A stretch of DNA of 64,000 bases from Oceanobacillus alkalisoli (GTDB lineage: Bacteria; Bacillota; Bacilli; Bacillales; Amphibacillaceae): positions 124,001 through 188,000 of the forward strand of contig NZ_JAKGBW010000004.1 of assembly GCF_021556485.1 (NCBI RefSeq). The letters are read 5' to 3'. The position numbers and the translations under genes were made by a program. Below, piece by piece: positions 59,294 through 64,000 of this stretch; positions within the stretch are counted from its first letter, which is position 1, and each line of letters starts with the position of its first letter. The notes under the pieces were generated by a model that was given only the letters and a program-made list of their open reading frames with translations, was not told the DNA's origin and made no database searches.

Positions 59294-60628
59294 TTATGAT
59301 AACTTTGCAACTGTTTCTTCGTTTAATTCATTTATTTCTGTAGTTGTTTCAATCACATTGTCGAACTCATCAACACGCACAATATCTGCACCTAATGCAG
59401 CAAGCTTTCCAACAAGATTCACGTATCCGCGGTCAAGATGCTTTAGTTGTGTAACGCGGGTATGTCCTTCTGCTACAAGGCCTGCTAAAATAAGCGCAGC
59501 AGCAGCGCGCAGATCAGTTGCTGCGACCTCTGCGCCTTGAAGGTCATTTAAGCCCTCAATGATCACACTACGCCCTTCTATTTTGATTTTGGCGTTCATT
59601 CTCCTGAACTCTTCCACATGCATAAAACGATTCTCAAAAACCGTTTCTGTCAGCACACTTGTGCCATTTGCTTTCAACATGAGAGCCATCATCTGGGATT
59701 GCATGTCGGTTGGGAAACCTGGGTATGGCAGTGTTTTGACGTCGGTTGATTTAAAGTATTCCGGTCCGATAACACGGAGGCCGGTCCCTTCTTCTTCAAT
59801 CGATACACCCATTTCTTCCATCTTTGAAATAACGGAACGAAGATGCTCACTCTCCACATTTTCCACTAAAACATTTCCGCCTGTAATTGCAGCTGCAGCC
59901 ATGAAGGTGCCTGCTTCGACACGGTCGGGAATGATTGTGTGGCTTGTGCCGTGAAGCTTTTCCACCCCGTGAATACGAATCGTTTCTGTTCCTGCTCCAA
60001 CGATATCAGCACCCATTTTATTCAGATAGTTAGCTAAGTCAACGATTTCAGGTTCTTTCGCTGCATTTTCGATAATCGTCGTTCCCTCTGCAAGGGATGC
60101 TGCCATCATGATATTCTCTGTTGCACCGACACTCGGCATATCGAGATAAATTTTTGCACCTTGAAGACGACCATCCGCTTTTGCTTCAACGAAACCATTG
60201 CCGACGTGAATGTCTGCTCCCATAGCTTCAAAGCCTTTCAGATGAAGGTCGATTGGACGAGATCCGATTGCACAGCCGCCGGGCATCGCGACGTTAGCAT
60301 GGCCGTATCGGGCAAGTAATGGTCCCAAGACAAGCACAGATGCGCGCATTTTACGTACATATTCAAATGGGGCCTCTGTTCGTAATTCCTTGGAAGCATC
60401 AATTTCTACGGTATTTGTATTTGCATTAAATTCTACATCTGCATTTAAATTCTTTAGTACTTCATTGATGGTATAGACATCAGCTAAAACAGGGACGTCT
60501 GTTATGACACTCTTGCCTTCGCTGGCAATTAAGCTCGCAGCCAAAACCGGCAGTACGGCATTCTTGGCACCTTCTATTTTTACTGTGCCGCGTAGTTGCT
60601 GTCCACCTCTTACGATGATTTTTTCCAT
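59294..60628 (-). CDS. murA: UDP-N-acetylglucosamine 1-carboxyvinyltransferase MurA
   Basis: First committed step of peptidoglycan synthesis, transferring enolpyruvate to UDP-GlcNAc. [19 protein letters not shown] is the N-terminal block, [19 protein letters not shown] holds the active-site Cys that fosfomycin alkylates, and [14 protein letters not shown] is conserved. Length 444 is slightly longer than usual because of a Glu/Thr/Asn-rich tail. Position between ywmB and spoIID corresponds to murAA of B. subtilis. Confidence 0.96.
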   Translation of the reverse strand: MEKIIVRGGQQLRGTVKIEGAKNAVLPVLAASLIASEGKSVITDVPVLADVYTINEVLKNLNADVEFNANTNTVEIDASKELRTEAPFEYVRKMRASVLVLGPLLARYGHANVAMPGGCAIGSRPIDLHLKGFEAMGADIHVGNGFVEAKADGRLQGAKIYLDMPSVGATENIMMAASLAEGTTIIENAAKEPEIVDLANYLNKMGADIVGAGTETIRIHGVEKLHGTSHTIIPDRVEAGTFMAAAAITGGNVLVENVESEHLRSVISKMEEMGVSIEEEGTGLRVIGPEYFKSTDVKTLPYPGFPTDMQSQMMALMLKANGTSVLTETVFENRFMHVEEFRRMNAKIKIEGRSVIIEGLNDLQGAEVAATDLRAAAALILAGLVAEGHTRVTQLKHLDRGYVNLVGKLAALGADIVRVDEFDNVIETTTEINELNEETVAKLS

Positions 60629-60664
60629 ATTTATAAATCTCCTTCAAATCCTTATTTCTAGATA

Positions 60665-61384
60665 TTAGTATTCAGTAATTAGGATAGGTGTTCCTATCAT
60701 GTAAACTAGCTCTCCCGAATCCTTTTCGGCTGTAGCAATTTGCAAGTTGTAAGGTATACCTTCGACAATAAACTTATCATTCCATAATGGTGTATACCCG
60801 TATATCATCTTTTTAAGCTTGGACATTTCGAATGAATCATACTGTTCTTCTCTATGTACCAACTGGAGAGATTCTGAAAAAAGTTCAATAATCGCTCTAC
60901 TCTCTATTGTATCACCTTCTACTACTTCGATACAAGTAAATGATTTGACATTTTTGTAGAACAGTTTATTCAGAAGATTTTCACGTGCTTGGTCATATTC
61001 CTTTTGAACAGACTCATTCCATGTGTCCCCTTTTAGGACAGCGATCAATTCAATTTGTCTTGGATTATCCTTCGTTATAACCATTCGTTTTTCAACTGTA
61101 ATTTGTGCCGGTTTTTCAGCACTCACAAAGTTAAATTTTATACTATTTTCATCTTCTGTTCTAGATACGAAATGACTATTTCGGTTATTATTCACAATTC
61201 GTTCGAAATTAGTTGTGTGAATCGTTTCTTTTAATGTCACTTCCCAGCCTGTTAGCGGTAATTCATTTGTGGATGTAATATTAGTTAGGGTATGTAGTGG
61301 GTCTATTTGTGTGTTTGCAGGAGTTGATCCTGTCAGTGTTATAAATGTTGCGATTAGAAAAGATAAAAGAATATGTTGCATCAT
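60665..61384 (-). CDS. ywmB: YwmB family secreted protein
   Basis: About 239 residues with a signal peptide (MMQHILLSFLIATFITLTGS) and a single globular domain of the YwmB family, whose structure resembles a TATA-box-binding protein fold, without known activity. Blocks such as LPLTGWEVTLKETI and MIYGYTPLWNDKFIVEGIPY are visible. Always next to murA in Bacillaceae; a sporulation role is suspected. The frame runs to 61423, but GAGAGGGG stands just before the ATG pair at 61384/61381, which also gives a proper signal peptide. Confidence 0.82.
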   Translation of the reverse strand: MMQHILLSFLIATFITLTGSTPANTQIDPLHTLTNITSTNELPLTGWEVTLKETIHTTNFERIVNNNRNSHFVSRTEDENSIKFNFVSAEKPAQITVEKRMVITKDNPRQIELIAVLKGDTWNESVQKEYDQARENLLNKLFYKNVKSFTCIEVVEGDTIESRAIIELFSESLQLVHREEQYDSFEMSKLKKMIYGYTPLWNDKFIVEGIPYNLQIATAEKDSGELVYMIGTPILITEY

Positions 61385-61565
61385 AATTGCCCCTCTCCAT
61401 TTGATTAATTCCAGTATGGACAAGTGTCGGGGATTTATTCATAGATTGATAGAATTGGAGAAAATCCGAGCAATTCATTCCCAAAGATTGGCAACAGATT
61501 TGTTCGGATTTAATCCACTTAGGCGTAACTTTACGCTATGCTAATTCAGCTGATAGCGCTAATAG

Positions 61566-61796
61566 TTAAAACAGGTAGAGCAAATCCTGTGACCATTGTA
61601 AGATGTCGAGGACGAATCTGCTGACACCTGTTCCAATCACGATAGCGAGGAAGAGCAAGAAAATCCTGCCTTCTTGCGGATGACCTTTTCGGATGATTGG
61701 GTCGAAATTTAACTTGAGCATGACTCGCCATGCGAGCCAAATGAAAAACAGGTGCGAAACCATTCCAATTAGCGCAAACTGTCCAATTGAAAACAT
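61566..61796 (-). CDS. ywzB: DUF1146 family membrane protein (YwzB-like)
   Basis: Protein of 76 residues with two membrane helices (IGQFALIGMVSHLFFIWLAW and IFLLFLAIVIGTGVSRFVLD) and the conserved LNFDPIIRKGHPQEGR loop between them. It stands directly after the ATP synthase operon, as in B. subtilis (ywzB). Function unknown. GGGAGGG lies five bases before the ATG at 61796. The longer frame to 61955 translates a REP-like repeat and is not real. Confidence 0.87.
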   Translation of the reverse strand: MFSIGQFALIGMVSHLFFIWLAWRVMLKLNFDPIIRKGHPQEGRIFLLFLAIVIGTGVSRFVLDILQWSQDLLYLF

Positions 61797-61856
61797 AAAA
61801 AGCCCTCCCAAAAGGAATATTATTGTCGATATTTCCCGGGAAATGATATCCGGAAA

Positions 61857-61922
61857 CCGGGACAGGGGGTCAGAGCGATTGTCCCACCCCTGAGTGGGAC
61901 AGACGCTCTGAGCCCCTGTCCC
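61857..61922. repeat. REP-like hairpin pair
   Basis: GGGACAGGGGGTCAGAGC-GATTGTCCC is followed by GTGGGACAGACGCTCTGAGC-CCCTGTCCC in the opposite orientation, so the two units form a larger palindrome between atpC and the DUF1146 gene. Confidence 0.8.
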
Positions 61923-61924
61923 AA

Positions 61925-61970
61925 TGAAAAAATCTCTTATAACATGTGGTGTCATAAGAGATTTTGTTTT

Positions 61971-61972
<2 letters not shown>
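61925..61972 (-). terminator. Terminator of the ATP synthase operon
   Basis: AAATCTCTTATGACACCA and TGTTATAAGAGATTTTTTC-type arms form a long stem, followed on the minus strand by T-rich sequence. It touches the atpC stop codon. Confidence 0.82.
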
Positions 61973-62381
<409 letters not shown>

Positions 62382-62438
62382 CTAATATTGGTAAGAAGCA
62401 AGCAGGAAAATCTCATCCTTACTCACTTCTTCCATTTT

Positions 62439-64000
<1,562 letters not shown>

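Noticed and set aside
61797-61955. N-terminal extension of the DUF1146 protein
   Set aside because: The added residues are a translation of a REP-like hairpin, and the ribosome site supports the internal ATG at 61796.

Overview
The window is chromosomal DNA of an endospore-forming, flagellated, Gram-positive bacterium of the Bacillaceae. The evidence is a block of sporulation and envelope genes in the Bacillus order (atpD, atpC, a DUF1146 gene, ywmB, murA, spoIID, spoIIQ, spoIIID, mbl, flhO, flhP), AGGAGG-type ribosome binding sites, tagGH and tagO, and an S-box riboswitch. Very acidic secreted proteins and the style of the dispersed repeats suggest a moderately halophilic genus near Oceanobacillus, Virgibacillus or Ornithinibacillus; that genus-level guess is inference. 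No rRNA, tRNA, CRISPR array, intact transposase or prophage was seen.

Layout. 0-10.3 kb: cell-surface genes, namely a partial secreted protein, a subtilase and a lytic-transglycosylase-like protein that each carry three CWB2 wall-binding repeats, and a group of membrane acyltransferases plus a PIG-L deacetylase. 10.4-21.5 kb: a wall-polymer locus on the minus strand (CgeB/GT2 fusion, methyltransferase, Asp2-like hydrolase, TagH, TagG, UDP-ManNAc-type dehydrogenase, two GT4 glycosyltransferases). 21.6-22.5 kb: an array of 51-bp tandem repeats. 22.7-26.4 kb: 5-oxoprolinase genes pxpBAC with an NRAMP-like permease. 27.2-32.3 kb: a SAM-riboswitch operon, metN-metP-hydroxyacid oxidase-HcxA-like dehydrogenase-metQ. 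32.3-34.8 kb: mtnE and mtnU. 34.8-42.5 kb: an Rpn-family nuclease gene between direct repeats, a degenerate GDPD, an IS200/IS605 end without tnpB, two glycan-type genes and a broken second Rpn copy. 42.7-47.3 kb: a CWB2 5'-nucleotidase, a PPC-domain remnant and tagO. 47.6-51.2 kb: a proteolipid-like membrane protein, a split ThrE-type exporter and zwf. 51.3-64 kb: fabZ and the conserved sporulation, flagellar and ATP synthase backbone.

How the parts fit. TagO would start wall-polymer synthesis on undecaprenyl phosphate, the 10-21 kb enzymes would build and decorate the polymer, TagGH would export it, and the CWB2 proteins would bind the finished wall. The most interesting unit is the methionine operon. 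An S-box controls a MetNPQ importer whose operon also encodes an FMN 2-hydroxyacid oxidase and a homologue of E. coli YbdH/HcxA. With the neighbouring MtnE/MtnU transamination pair this gives a complete theoretical route from 2-hydroxy-4-methylthiobutanoate (the methionine hydroxy analogue) through its 2-oxo acid to methionine.

The intergenic spaces are rich in dispersed repeats: GGGACA/TGTCCC REP-like hairpins, GCTTCCGC-ended elements (one between atpD and the upstream atp genes), GACCCCGCAG-core hairpins whose end stems differ but stay complementary in each copy, and two weaker families. All assignments rest on reading the sequence and on recalled family knowledge; no database search was run.
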